64,000 nt of DNA from Thioalkalivibrio sulfidiphilus HL-EbGr7 (GCF_000021985.1 NC_011901.1:558001-622000); one strand, 5' to 3'; shown: positions 41,769 through 50,612, numbered from the stretch's first letter. Translations and numbers: made by a program. The notes: generated by a model from the sequence alone, not told the origin.

Positions 41769-42611
41769 ATGATCGACACGATTCTGAACTATCTGGCCAG
41801 CGATCAGGTGATGGGTGCCCTGCGCGCCATCCTGTTCCTGCTGGTGGGCTTCACGCTGGCGCGGGTGGTCTCGCGCCTGGTGCAGCGGCTCATGCTGCGT
41901 CGCTTCACGGCCCACCATGCCATGATCTTCCGGCGCCTGGCCTTTTATCTCATCCTGGGCCTGTTCGCGGCCTCGGCCCTGCGCGAACTGGGCTTCAACC
42001 TGGCGGTTTTGCTGGGTGCGGCGGGCGTGCTCTCGGTGGCCATCGGTTTTGCTTCCCAGACCTCGGCCTCCAATCTCATCAGCGGTCTGTTCCTGATCGG
42101 CGAGCGGTCTTTCGGCGCCGGGGACGTGATCAAGGTGGGCAACACCACCGGCGAGGTGCTGTCCGTGGACCTGCTGTCGGTGAAGCTGCGCACCTTCGAC
42201 AACCTGTTCGTGCGTATCCCCAATGAGACCCTCATCAAGAGCGAGGTGACCACGCTCACCCGCTTCCCCATCCGCCGCTTCGACCTGCAGGTGGGGGTGG
42301 CCTACAAGGAGGACATCGAGCGGGTGCGCAAGGTGCTCATGGACGTGGCGGACAGGAATCCCGTGTGCCTGGACGAACCCAAACCGCTGTTTATCTTCAA
42401 CGGCTTTGGCGATTCGTCCCTGAACATCCAGTTCTCGGTGTGGGCCAGGCGGGAGAACTTCCTGGACCTGCGCAACAGTATGCAGATCGAGATCAAGAAG
42501 GCCTTCGACGCCGAGGGCATCGAGATCCCGTTCCCGCACATGACGCTGTACACCGGCAGCGTCACCGATCCCTTCCCGGTGCGCATGGTGGGGCCGGGAT
42601 CCGGCGAATGA
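41769..42611 (+). CDS. small-conductance mechanosensitive channel (MscS family)
   Basis: 280 residues, similar to E. coli MscS size. Membrane helices at about 15-35 and 55-75, then the pore helix region LAVLLGAAGVLSVAIGFASQ, followed by the beta-domain signature NLISGLFLIGERSFGAGDVI and VRIPNETLI. It releases solutes during hypo-osmotic shock. ATG 41769 is taken because of GGAG seven bases upstream; an ATG-like start four codons earlier lacks one. Confidence 0.93.
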   Translation: MIDTILNYLASDQVMGALRAILFLLVGFTLARVVSRLVQRLMLRRFTAHHAMIFRRLAFYLILGLFAASALRELGFNLAVLLGAAGVLSVAIGFASQTSASNLISGLFLIGERSFGAGDVIKVGNTTGEVLSVDLLSVKLRTFDNLFVRIPNETLIKSEVTTLTRFPIRRFDLQVGVAYKEDIERVRKVLMDVADRNPVCLDEPKPLFIFNGFGDSSLNIQFSVWARRENFLDLRNSMQIEIKKAFDAEGIEIPFPHMTLYTGSVTDPFPVRMVGPGSGE

Positions 42612-42619
42612 TCGCTGAA

Positions 42620-42744
42620 GATCAAAAGCCGGAACGCAAAGGGCGCAAAGGGCTGGGCAAAGAGCGCGAAGGAACACTTTTTAACTAAAGAACCCTTGCG
42701 ACCTTAGCGCGAGCCTTCGCGACCTTTGCGGTTCGCTTTTGGAT
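42620..42744. repeat. intergenic tandem-unit hairpin (GCAAAGG type)
   Basis: The left arm begins GATCAAAAGC then GGAACGCAAAGGGCGCAAAG; the right arm ends CGACCTTTGCGGTTCGCTTT. Units of about 9 bases, GCAAAGGGC-like, are seen. Between convergent genes (mscS-like and cpdA). Confidence 0.82.
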
Positions 42745-42747
42745 CTT

Positions 42748-43548
42748 TCATCGCGATACGGAGTGCATCGCCCTGGACGGTTCGTCCACGTAGATCACCT
42801 GGGTGTCGATACGGCCGTCCGGGTGCAGGGTGAGGTGCCGCCAGGCGGGGGGCAGGGCGTCCAGGGCGAAGTCGTCGCTCTCCGGCAGGAACTGCAGGCA
42901 GGTGGAGGGGGTGCCGATCAGCCGCACGCCCTTGCGCACGGCCTCGAAGTCCTGGTGGATGTGACCGAACAGCAGGCCGCGCACCTGGGTGTGGCGGTCG
43001 GTGATCTGGAACAGGGCCCCGGCATCGGCCAGCTTCATGCGATCCATCCACCGGCTGCCTACGGCCACCACCGGGTGATGCAGGCAGATCAGTGCATTGC
43101 GGGCCGGATGGCGGGACAGGGTCTCTTCCAGGAATTCCAGTTCGTCGGCATCCAGGGCGCCCCCGGCATGGCCCGGGATGGTGCTGTCCAGCATCACCAC
43201 GACCCAGTCTTCCCGGGTGATCACCCGGGCACAGTCGATGCCCGGCGCATCCGCGAGTGCCTCTTCCATGACCTGGGGTTCGTCGTGGTTGCCCGGCAGG
43301 CAGTGCACGGGCATGGGCAGGCCGGAGAGCGCCTTGCGCAGTTGTGCATAGGTGGCGGGCACGGGACGTTCGGCCAGATCGCCGGTGGCGAGCATGAGGT
43401 CCGCCTGGGGGCAGCGGGCACGGATGTCCGCGAGCACCCGGGCCAGGGTGGCGCCGGTGTCGATGGTCACCCCGTACATGCCTTCGGAGGGCGCGCCCAG
43501 GTGCGGGTCGGTGATCTGCACCACGGTGAGGGGGCGGGATCGGCTCAT
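42748..43548 (-). CDS. cpdA: calcineurin-like phosphoesterase, CpdA type
   Basis: 266 residues with the metallophosphoesterase blocks in order: QITDPHLG (DxH), LATGDLAER (GDxx), LPGNHDEP (GNHD/E), LICLHHPVV and LFGHIHQDF (GHxH). It is placed in the CpdA (3',5'-cAMP phosphodiesterase) group for size and block spacing, but related class III enzymes act on other nucleotides. ATG 43548 follows a weak SD. It is alone, with dksA divergent 175 bases away. Confidence 0.85.
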   Translation of the reverse strand: MSRSRPLTVVQITDPHLGAPSEGMYGVTIDTGATLARVLADIRARCPQADLMLATGDLAERPVPATYAQLRKALSGLPMPVHCLPGNHDEPQVMEEALADAPGIDCARVITREDWVVVMLDSTIPGHAGGALDADELEFLEETLSRHPARNALICLHHPVVAVGSRWMDRMKLADAGALFQITDRHTQVRGLLFGHIHQDFEAVRKGVRLIGTPSTCLQFLPESDDFALDALPPAWRHLTLHPDGRIDTQVIYVDEPSRAMHSVSR

Positions 43549-43723
43549 GGTCTGTCCTGACCGGTCTGGATGAAATGGCGCGACAGTATACGGATGCAGG
43601 CCTGCACTGCAATGACAGGCCCGGGCGGCTGCCTGTTCACGGGCCTGTGATGCGCGGCGGAACCTGCCTATACTGTCTCCTTTGGGCCGCTGAACCGGCC
43701 CCTCCCAGGGAGGCCCGGCCCCC

Positions 43724-44128
43724 ATGCAAGAAGATCTTCCCGAGGGTTATCGACCCTCCGAGTCCGAGCCCTACATGAGCCCGATGCAGCTGGCCTATTT
43801 CCGGCGCAAGCTGTTGCAGTGGCGGGATGAACTGCTCGACGAGTCCGAGGAGACCATCCGCAACCTGCGCAACGAGGAATGGCGCGAGCCCGATCCCAAC
43901 GACCGGGCCAGCCGGGAGAGCGACGCGAGCCTGGAACTGCGCACCCGCGACCGCTACCGCAAGCTGATCGGCAAGATCGACGCCGCCCTGCGGCGCATCG
44001 ATGATGGCAGTTACGGCTATTGCGAGGAGACCGGCGAGCCCATCGGCCTGCCGCGCCTGGAGGCCCGCCCCATCGCCACCCTCACCGTCGAGGCCCAGGA
44101 GCGCCACGAGCGGGACGAGCGGCGGTAG
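43724..44128 (+). CDS. dksA: DksA/TraR-family protein without the zinc cysteines
   Basis: 134 residues: the coiled-coil region (FRRKLLQWRDELLDESEET) with the acidic tip DASLELRTRDRYRKL, then the zinc-finger fold YGYCEETGEPIGLPRLEARP ending TVEAQERHER. Only the first of four Cys is left (E. coli has CxxC twice). It is a redox-insensitive zinc-less type, as found in some alpha- and gammaproteobacteria. With ppGpp it adjusts transcription initiation. It is unclear whether it is the only DksA of the cell. Confidence 0.88.
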   Translation: MQEDLPEGYRPSESEPYMSPMQLAYFRRKLLQWRDELLDESEETIRNLRNEEWREPDPNDRASRESDASLELRTRDRYRKLIGKIDAALRRIDDGSYGYCEETGEPIGLPRLEARPIATLTVEAQERHERDERR

Positions 44129-44188
44129 GCGCGGTCAGGTGAGAGGGTTGAGGGGGGTAGGTGTGAGGCTGACGGCGAAAAGCGGTTA

Positions 44189-44356
44189 GCCACAGAGGAC
44201 ACAGAGGTCACAGAGAACAAGCGATTCGGGTCTTCTTCGCGTAGGTCGGGCTTCAGCCCGACAGCCAATGCTTCGTCTTGCACCGCTGTCGGGCTGAAGC
44301 CCGACCTACATATTCATGCCTTGATTTGTCTCTGTGGCCTCTCTGACCTCTGTGGC
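44189..44356. repeat. composite hairpin: CACAGAG arms around a REP pair
   Basis: Outer arms GCCACAGAGGACACAGAG... (44189-44215) and its complement (44330-44356). Inside, GTAGGTCGGGCTTCAGCCCGAC (in two parts: 44241-44250 and 44251-44262) is answered by its complement at 44288-44309. The same composite, in inverted orientation, is found at 52645-52814. It fills the gap between convergent dksA and argA. Confidence 0.88.
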
Positions 44357-44419
44357 CAATAGACTTGGGTTTATTGCGTCAGCAAAGTGTGAGGACATTG
44401 TGGAAACAATCATGTCGCC

Positions 44420-45763
44420 TCACGCCTTCCGCTTCACCCCTATCGCCTTGATAAAGATCTTCGAATTGCGCTGATAGTTGTAAAGCTCCCGTCTGCGCAG
44501 GGGCAGGGCCTTGATGTCGCCCGGCTCGAAGCCGCGCTCCCGGAACCAGTGGGCAGTGCGGGTGGTGAGCACGAACAGCCGACCGATGCCCAGGGCTTTC
44601 GCCTCCGATTCCACGAACTCCAGCAGACGATCTCCCCGTCCCGCGGCTCGATACTGCGGGTGGATGGCCACGCAGGCCAGTTCCCCCACCGCTTCCTCGG
44701 GGAAGGGGTACAGGGCCGCGCAGCCCAGCACCACGCCGTCGCGCTCGATGACGCAGAAACGGTCGATCTCCAGTTCCAGCTGTTCCCGCGAGCGGCGCAC
44801 CAGGATGCCCTCGGCCTCCAGGGGCTGGATCAGTTCCAGGATGCCGCCCACGTCGTCGATGGTGGCCCGGCGCAGGCGTTCGTAGGTCTCGCCGGTGATC
44901 AGGGTGCCCACGCCGTCCCGGGTATAGAGCTCCAGCAGCAGGGCGCCGTCCAGGGCACGGTCCACCAGGTGCACCCGCTCCACCGCCTGGCGGCAGGCGT
45001 GGATGGCGCTCTTCAAGTGCTGGGCGGTCTCCGGCGCCAGGGTGCGGCGCCTGTCCAGCCAGTCCTGGGCCTGGGCGGCGGTGAGCTGGGTCACCGGCCG
45101 GCGGCGGCCGTCGCGCAGGGTCTGGGTCTCGGTGAGGAAGATGAGCTTGTCCGCCTTGAGCGCGATGGCGGTGGCGGTGGCCACGTCCTCGGCGCTCAGG
45201 TTGAACACCTCGCCGGTGGGCGAGTAACCCAGCGGCGAGAGCAGGGCCAGTTCCCCCGACTCCAGGTGCCGGCGGATGCCCTCGGCATCGATGCGACGCA
45301 CCTCCCCGGTGTGCTGGTAGTCCACCCCGTCGCGCACGCCCAGGGGTTTGGCGATGACGTGGTTGCCCGAGGCCACGCGGATGCGCGCGCCGCTCATGGG
45401 GGTGTTGGACAGCCCCATGGAAAGCAGGGCCTCGATCTCCACCCGCAGGCAGCCGGCCGCTTCCTTGACCACGGCCAGGGCGTCGCCGTCGGTGACCCGC
45501 AGGCCATGCTCGTAGCGAAACTCCAGGCCTCGGGCGCGCAGGCGCTGCTCGATCTGCGGGCGCGCGCCGTGCACCAGGACCAGGCGCACGCCCAGGCTGT
45601 GCAGCATGGCGATGTCGTGGATCAGCTGGGGAAAGCTCGCGTCCTGCACCGCCTCGCCGCCGAAGGCGATGACGAAGGTGCGCCCCCGGTGGGCGTTGAT
45701 GTAGGGGGCGGCGTTGCGAAACCAGTTGATCTGGGAAAGTTCGGGCCGGTTGTTCTTCTTCAT
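44420..45763 (-). CDS. argA: N-acetylglutamate synthase (amino-acid N-acetyltransferase)
   Basis: 447 residues: an N-terminal amino-acid-kinase-like domain (FVIAFGGEAVQDASF, LVLVHGARPQIEQRL) and a C-terminal GNAT domain (GELACVAIHPQYRAAGRGDRL, FVLTTRTAHWFRERGF). First step of arginine synthesis, feedback-inhibited by Arg through the kinase-like domain. The call as classic long ArgA rather than ArgB fits the length and both domains. ATG 45763 rather than the preceding TTG. argE lies next, same strand, with a 60-base gap. Confidence 0.95.
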   Translation of the reverse strand: MKKNNRPELSQINWFRNAAPYINAHRGRTFVIAFGGEAVQDASFPQLIHDIAMLHSLGVRLVLVHGARPQIEQRLRARGLEFRYEHGLRVTDGDALAVVKEAAGCLRVEIEALLSMGLSNTPMSGARIRVASGNHVIAKPLGVRDGVDYQHTGEVRRIDAEGIRRHLESGELALLSPLGYSPTGEVFNLSAEDVATATAIALKADKLIFLTETQTLRDGRRRPVTQLTAAQAQDWLDRRRTLAPETAQHLKSAIHACRQAVERVHLVDRALDGALLLELYTRDGVGTLITGETYERLRRATIDDVGGILELIQPLEAEGILVRRSREQLELEIDRFCVIERDGVVLGCAALYPFPEEAVGELACVAIHPQYRAAGRGDRLLEFVESEAKALGIGRLFVLTTRTAHWFRERGFEPGDIKALPLRRRELYNYQRNSKIFIKAIGVKRKA

Positions 45764-45823
45764 CAAGGGATTACCCGGGTGCCTGTCTCAGTGGTCGAGC
45801 ATACCGGAAGCCTGCACGTAACG

Positions 45824-46984
45824 TCAGCGTGCGGGCTTGAGACAGAAGCTGGTGATCAGCGAGCGCAGCATGTCCAGGGTCGGCGGGATGCGGTCCAGGG
45901 CCAGGTATTCGTCGGGCTGATGGGCCTGCTCGATGTCGCCGGGGCCGAGCACCACCACGTCCATGTCCAGGTCGCGCAGGTAGGGCCCTTCGGTGCCGAA
46001 GGCCACCGCCTCGGCGGGGTGGCCGGTGAGCATCTCCGCGGCGCGCACGATGGGCGCATCCGCCGGTGTCTCCATGGCCGGTGTGCCGTCGAACAGGCGG
46101 AACACCTCGAGCCCCAGGCCGGTGTCGGCCAGGGTGCGTGCGAGGCGGGTCTCCATGGTCTCGCGCAGTTCGTCCAGGTCCATGCCCGGCAGGGGGCGCA
46201 GGTCGATGTGCAGTTCGCAGTGGCCGCAGATGCGGTTGGGGTTGTCGCCGCCGTGGATGTGGCCCAGGTTGAGCGTCGGCGTGGCCACCTTGAACAGGGG
46301 GTTGCTGTAGCGCTGCTGCAGTTCGTGGCGCCAGGCGAGGATCTCGGCGATGGCCTTGTGCATGCCTTCCAGGGCGTTGTTGCCGAGGCGCGGGTCGCTG
46401 GAATGGCCGGAACGCCCGGTGATGCGCACCGCCTCCATGATGATACCCTTGTGCATGCGCACCGGGCGCATGCCCGTGGGCTCGCCGATGATGGCGTGGC
46501 GTCCCAGGGGGCGGCCGGCGGCGCGGATGGCCTTGGCGCCGGCCATGGAGCTTTCCTCGTCCGCGGTGGCGAGGATCACCAGGGGCTGGTGGAACTGATC
46601 GGCTTCAAGACCCCGGGCCGCCTCCAGGGCCAGGGCCAGGAAACTCTTCATGTCCGAGGTGCCCAGGCCGTAGAGGCGCCCGTCCCGCTCCGTAAGCCTG
46701 AAGGGATCCTGGCGCCATAGGCCGGGGTCGCAGGGCACGGTGTCCGTGTGCCCGGCCAGCACCAGCCCGCCGGGTCCACGGCCCAGGGTGGCCACCAGGT
46801 TGGCCTTGTCCGGGTGGCCCTCGATGGGGGTGATCTCCACGGCGAAGCCCGCCGCCTCGCACCAGCCGGCCAGCTCGTCGATGAGCGCCCGGTTGCCCAT
46901 GTCGAATTCCGGGGAGACGCTGCTCACCGACGGTTGCGCGATGAGCCGGGTGAGCATGTGGGTGAGGCTGGGGAGTTGTTTCAT
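45824..46984 (-). CDS. argE: acetylornithine deacetylase
   Basis: 386 residues of the M20 family: LVLAGHTDTVP (metal His and Asp), GLGTSDMKSFLALAL, the catalytic Glu pair LATADEESSM, IIGEPTGM, a dimerisation domain, and GPGDIEQAHQPDEYL near the C-terminus. Releases acetate from N-acetylornithine to give ornithine. It precedes argA on the same strand (argE-argA). ATG 46984 is preferred to an upstream ATG in the repeat. Confidence 0.94.
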   Translation of the reverse strand: MKQLPSLTHMLTRLIAQPSVSSVSPEFDMGNRALIDELAGWCEAAGFAVEITPIEGHPDKANLVATLGRGPGGLVLAGHTDTVPCDPGLWRQDPFRLTERDGRLYGLGTSDMKSFLALALEAARGLEADQFHQPLVILATADEESSMAGAKAIRAAGRPLGRHAIIGEPTGMRPVRMHKGIIMEAVRITGRSGHSSDPRLGNNALEGMHKAIAEILAWRHELQQRYSNPLFKVATPTLNLGHIHGGDNPNRICGHCELHIDLRPLPGMDLDELRETMETRLARTLADTGLGLEVFRLFDGTPAMETPADAPIVRAAEMLTGHPAEAVAFGTEGPYLRDLDMDVVVLGPGDIEQAHQPDEYLALDRIPPTLDMLRSLITSFCLKPAR

Positions 46985-46997
46985 GGTGGTGTGGCCG

Positions 46998-47085
46998 AGA
47001 GACAAGAGGCAAGATACAAGATACAAGAGAAAACCAGCCGTGTAATCGTGCGAATCTTGCCTCTTGTATCTTGCCTCTTGTCTCT
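46998..47085. repeat. intergenic tandem-unit hairpin (CAAGA type) between divergent genes
   Basis: AGAGACAAGAGGCAAGATAC and a further unit (46998-47029) face CTTGCCTCTTGTATCTTGCC with CTCTTGTCTCT (47056-47085). The units resemble those at 3100-3178. It lies between argE (minus) and the GNAT-C39 gene (plus), so it cannot be a terminator of either and occupies their promoter region. Confidence 0.88.
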
Positions 47086-47098
47086 AGAGACTTGCTGA

Positions 47099-48205
47099 AT
47101 GATCCGCCCCGCCGAAGTCACCGACATCCCCGCCCTGGTCGACCTGGAACAGCGCTGTTTCCAGACCGATCGCCTGTCCCGTCGCCAGTTCCGCTATATG
47201 CTCACCAAGGCCAATGCCCACGTGCTGGTCAACGAGCAGGATGGGGTGATCAACGGCTACGTGCTGCTGCTGTTCAGCCGGGGCACCTCCATGGCGCGGC
47301 TGTATTCCATCGCCGTGGACGAGAGCACCCGGGGGCAGGGCATCGGCCAGGCCCTGGTGGAGGCGGCCGAGGCCGAGGCCCGGGACCGGGACTGCGCCTA
47401 CCTGCGCCTGGAGATCCGCAAGGACAACGCCGCCTCCATCGCCCTGTTCACCCGCCTTGGCTATGAACCTTTCGGCGAGTACGGTGACTACTACGAAGAC
47501 CACATGGACGCCTGGCGCTACGAGAAGTCCCTGGCGCCCCATCTGAGCCCCGACCTGGTGCGGGTGCCCTACTACGAGCAGACCCTCGATTTCACCTGCG
47601 GCCCGTCCTCGGTGATGATGGCCATGAAGGCCCTGGACCCGAACCTGGACCTGGATCGCAAGCTGGAGCTGCGCATCTGGCGCGAGGCCACCACCATCTT
47701 CATGACCGCCGGCCATGGCGGCTGCGGCCCCTACGGCCTGGCGCTGTCGGCGGCGCACCGGGGCTTCGGCGTGGAGCTGGTGATCAACGACGAGCGCATG
47801 CCCCTGGTGGACTCGGTGCGCAGCGAGGAGAAGAAGGAGGTCATGCGCCTGGTCCAGGAGGACATGCTGGACGAGATCCAGACCCTGGGCATCCCGGTGC
47901 ACTACGGCTCGCTCAGCGTGGACGACCTGCGCGCCCGCTTCGACGCCGGCGGCGTGCCGGTGGTGCTGATCAGCTCCTACCGCATCTACGGCGAGAAGTT
48001 TCCCCACTGGGTTGTGGTGACCGGTTTTGACGAACACTTCATATACGTGCACGACCCGTTCGTGGATTATGAGACCGGCGAGACGCCCATGGACTCCATC
48101 AACATGCCCATCCCCAAACGCGACTTCGAGCGCATGGCCCGCTACGGCAAAGCCGGGCTCAAGGCCGTGCTGGTGATCTATCCCAAGACCGATACCCTGC
48201 CCTGA
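47099..48205 (+). CDS. GNAT acetyltransferase fused to a C39-like peptidase
   Basis: 368 residues in two domains. Residues 1-145: GNAT fold with the acetyl-CoA loop IAVDESTRGQGIGQALVEAA and LRLEIRKDNAASIALFTRLG. Residues about 150-368: papain-like C39 peptidase with the catalytic Cys in LDFTCGPSS (C167), His in HWVVVTGFDEH and Asp in VHDPFVD. No transmembrane part, unlike bacteriocin exporters. It is followed after 23 bases by a RimK-like ligase; such pairs have been proposed to make and process amidated small molecules or peptides. Confidence 0.87.
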   Translation: MIRPAEVTDIPALVDLEQRCFQTDRLSRRQFRYMLTKANAHVLVNEQDGVINGYVLLLFSRGTSMARLYSIAVDESTRGQGIGQALVEAAEAEARDRDCAYLRLEIRKDNAASIALFTRLGYEPFGEYGDYYEDHMDAWRYEKSLAPHLSPDLVRVPYYEQTLDFTCGPSSVMMAMKALDPNLDLDRKLELRIWREATTIFMTAGHGGCGPYGLALSAAHRGFGVELVINDERMPLVDSVRSEEKKEVMRLVQEDMLDEIQTLGIPVHYGSLSVDDLRARFDAGGVPVVLISSYRIYGEKFPHWVVVTGFDEHFIYVHDPFVDYETGETPMDSINMPIPKRDFERMARYGKAGLKAVLVIYPKTDTLP

Positions 48206-48228
48206 CGCGAGGCCGAAAAGAGCAGCCA

Positions 48229-49701
48229 ATGTCCGACCACGTTCTTCTGATCGAGCAGCCCGGGGACTGGAAACCCCACTTCCCCGAGTACCCGGTGATG
48301 CTGGCCCGGGATTACCTCACCAAGGCCCCCGAGACCGGCGGCCGGCAGCTGCGGGTGATCAACCTGTGCCGCAGCAGCCGTTATTTGAGCGTGGGCTACT
48401 ACTGCTCACTGCTGGCCGAGGCGCGCAACCACAAGGTGGTACCCACGGTACGCACCCTGCAGGACCTCTCCCGCAAGGCCATCTACAGCCTGGACACCGA
48501 GGACATCGACCGCAAGGTGGCCAAGGTGCTGGGGCGCAAGCGCGCAGGTCTGCAGCCCACCGCCTTCGAGATGACCGTGTTCTTCGGGCATTGCGCGCCC
48601 AAGGAGATGCAGGAGATCGCCCAGCAGCTGTTCTCCATCTTCCGCGCGCCGCTGTTCAAGGTGGAGTTCAAGCTCTCGGGCCAGTGGCGCATCGACGCCT
48701 TGAAGCCCCTGTCCCTGCAATCCCTGACGCCGGAGCAGGAGACGGACTTCTTCGCCGCGCTGGAGTCCTATCTCAAGCGTCCCTGGCGCAAGCCCCGGGA
48801 GTCGCGTACCTATAAATACGACCTGGCCATCCTGCACAACCCCGACGAGGACCTGCCCCCCTCCAATCGCTCGGCGCTGAACAATTTCATGCGCGTCGGG
48901 CGATCCCTGGGCCTGGAAGTGGATCTCATCGACCGCAAGGATTTTTCACGCCTGGCGGAGTACGACGCCCTGTTCATCCGCGAGACCACCCGCATCGACC
49001 ACTACACCTACCGCTTCGCCCGCAAGGCCGACAGCGAGGGCATGGTGGTGATCGATGACCCGGACTCCATCCTCAAGTGCACCAATAAGGTGTACCTGGC
49101 CGAGTTGCTGGCCGCCCACAAGGTGGCCACGCCGCGCACCCTGATCCTGAGCAAGGACAACCTGCTGGCCGCCGAAGAGAGCATCGGCTTTCCGGTGGTG
49201 CTGAAGATCCCCGACGGCTCGTTTTCCCGGGGCGTGTTCAAGGCGGACAACCGCCAGGAGCTGGAAAGCATCGGCAAGAACCTGTTCAAGGATTCCGACC
49301 TGATCCTGGCCCAGGAATTTGCCTACACGGAATTCGACTGGCGGGTGGGGATCATGAACAAGCAGCCCATCTACGTATGCCAGTACTTCATGTCCCGCAA
49401 GCACTGGCAGATCGTCAACCACCAGGCCAAGGGCAATCCCCGCCATGGCGGATTCCGCACCCTGGCCGTGGAGGATGCCCCGCCCGAGGTGGTCAAGACC
49501 GCCCTGCGCGCCGCCAACCTGATCGGCGACGGTCTCTACGGCGTGGATCTGAAACAGACCCAGAAGGGCGTGGTGGTGATCGAGGTCAACGACAACCCCA
49601 ACCTGGACGCGGGCGTGGAGGATGCGGTGCTCAAGGACGAACTCTACAAGCGCATCCTGGAAGACTTCGTGCGCCGTTTGGATCGTAAGCGCAAGCGGTG
49701 A
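48229..49701 (+). CDS. RimK-like ATP-grasp ligase with an N-terminal extension
   Basis: 490 residues. The N-terminal 190 form the RLAN-type domain seen before some RimK-like enzymes (VINLCRSSRYLSVGYYCSLLAEA, KPLSLQSLTPEQE). The C-terminal ATP-grasp part has CTNKVYLAELLAAHKVATPRTL, FPVVLKIPDGSFSRGVFK (P-loop-like grasp), LILAQEFAYTEFDWRVGI and the metal site VVVIEVNDNPNLDAG. It ligates an amino acid to a carboxylate using ATP. Coupled with the GNAT-C39 gene before it. Substrate unknown. Confidence 0.88.
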   Translation: MSDHVLLIEQPGDWKPHFPEYPVMLARDYLTKAPETGGRQLRVINLCRSSRYLSVGYYCSLLAEARNHKVVPTVRTLQDLSRKAIYSLDTEDIDRKVAKVLGRKRAGLQPTAFEMTVFFGHCAPKEMQEIAQQLFSIFRAPLFKVEFKLSGQWRIDALKPLSLQSLTPEQETDFFAALESYLKRPWRKPRESRTYKYDLAILHNPDEDLPPSNRSALNNFMRVGRSLGLEVDLIDRKDFSRLAEYDALFIRETTRIDHYTYRFARKADSEGMVVIDDPDSILKCTNKVYLAELLAAHKVATPRTLILSKDNLLAAEESIGFPVVLKIPDGSFSRGVFKADNRQELESIGKNLFKDSDLILAQEFAYTEFDWRVGIMNKQPIYVCQYFMSRKHWQIVNHQAKGNPRHGGFRTLAVEDAPPEVVKTALRAANLIGDGLYGVDLKQTQKGVVVIEVNDNPNLDAGVEDAVLKDELYKRILEDFVRRLDRKRKR

Positions 49702-49758
49702 ATTGGACAGGTTGAAAAGCGTTCAACGAAAGACGCGCGTCTTTGCGTTGGGTTTTCC

Positions 49759-50229
49759 TCAAGGCAACCCCAGCACGCGATCCCCGGCGCCGATGCCCCG
49801 GCGTTCGAACCAGCCCTGTTCCATTTCCAGCGCGTAGCGCACCTCGCGCACGGCCTCGTGCACACGGGTGCTGTGGGGCTGCATGTGGGCAATGTTGGCG
49901 ATGCGTCCCTCGGCATCGATGAAGGCCACCGACAGGGGCAGGGGGGTGTTGAACATCCACATGGCATAGCGCGCCGGTTCCTCCCAGACGAACAGCATGC
50001 CGTGGTTCTCCGCCAGGGATTCGCGGAACATGAGCCCGTGGCGTCGGGCGGATTCCGTGTCCGCCACCTCGGCCGTGATCACCTGCTCGCCGATGCGAAG
50101 CTCGATGACCGGGAGTCCGGTCTGGGGCAGGCCCTGGGGCTGGCGCGCGTCCGCCAGGGTCGCGAGCAGGCCGAAGACCAGCAGCGCAGCTGTCAGCCAG
50201 GCGAGCCGGGTGGGCAGGGCGGTCCGCAT
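49759..50229 (-). CDS. DUF192 exported protein
   Basis: 156 residues: a signal peptide (to LADA, about residue 28), then DUF192 with ITAEVADTESARRHGLMFRE, MLFVWEEPARYAMWMFNTPL, PLSVAFIDAEGRI and the GWFERRGIGAGDRV end. The family is periplasmic and has no proven activity. It is nine bases after the HMA gene on the same strand. Confidence 0.9.
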   Translation of the reverse strand: MRTALPTRLAWLTAALLVFGLLATLADARQPQGLPQTGLPVIELRIGEQVITAEVADTESARRHGLMFRESLAENHGMLFVWEEPARYAMWMFNTPLPLSVAFIDAEGRIANIAHMQPHSTRVHEAVREVRYALEMEQGWFERRGIGAGDRVLGLP

Positions 50230-50237
50230 GGGGCGGG

Positions 50238-50519
50238 CTACTTGTCGTCGCCCATGCGCCCCACGGCGCAGCTCACGAAGGACTTGGCCTTGGCCTTCAG
50301 CGCCTGCATCCCTTCCACGGAGCCCTTCTCCGGGTAGCCCAGTTTGGTCAGGCGGGCCACCAGCTCGGCGCGGATGTCCTCGCCGGCCTCCACGCTCACC
50401 CGGCCCTCGGCCACGTCCACCTCGACGGACTGCACCCGCGGATCCTCCGACAGGCCTTTTTTGATGCTGCCGGCGCAGCCGCCGCACTTGATGTTTTCCA
50501 CGTCGATGGTCAGTTGCAT
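50238..50519 (-). CDS. heavy-metal-associated (HMA) domain protein
   Basis: 93 residues: an HMA fold with the metal motif KCGGCAGS (CxxC), then VQSVEVDVAEGRVSVEA and a lysine-rich end. Such proteins carry Cu(I) or similar ions. No copper ATPase is in view. Its promoter region holds a long perfect palindrome. Confidence 0.88.
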   Translation of the reverse strand: MQLTIDVENIKCGGCAGSIKKGLSEDPRVQSVEVDVAEGRVSVEAGEDIRAELVARLTKLGYPEKGSVEGMQALKAKAKSFVSCAVGRMGDDK

Positions 50520-50551
50520 GGTTTCTGCTCCCGTGTAAGTGGCTGGGTACG

Positions 50552-50612
50552 CATAGGGCGCCCCGTGGGCGCCATCTCGATGGCTAAGGCGGCGCCCACG
50601 GGGCGCCCTATG
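50552..50612. repeat. perfect 22-bp palindrome arms
   Basis: CATAGGGCGCCCCGTGGGCG plus CC (50552-50573) is repeated as its exact complement at 50591-50612 around a 17-base loop. It is unlike the other repeat families of the window and lies between divergent genes (HMA and ilvD). Confidence 0.9.
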
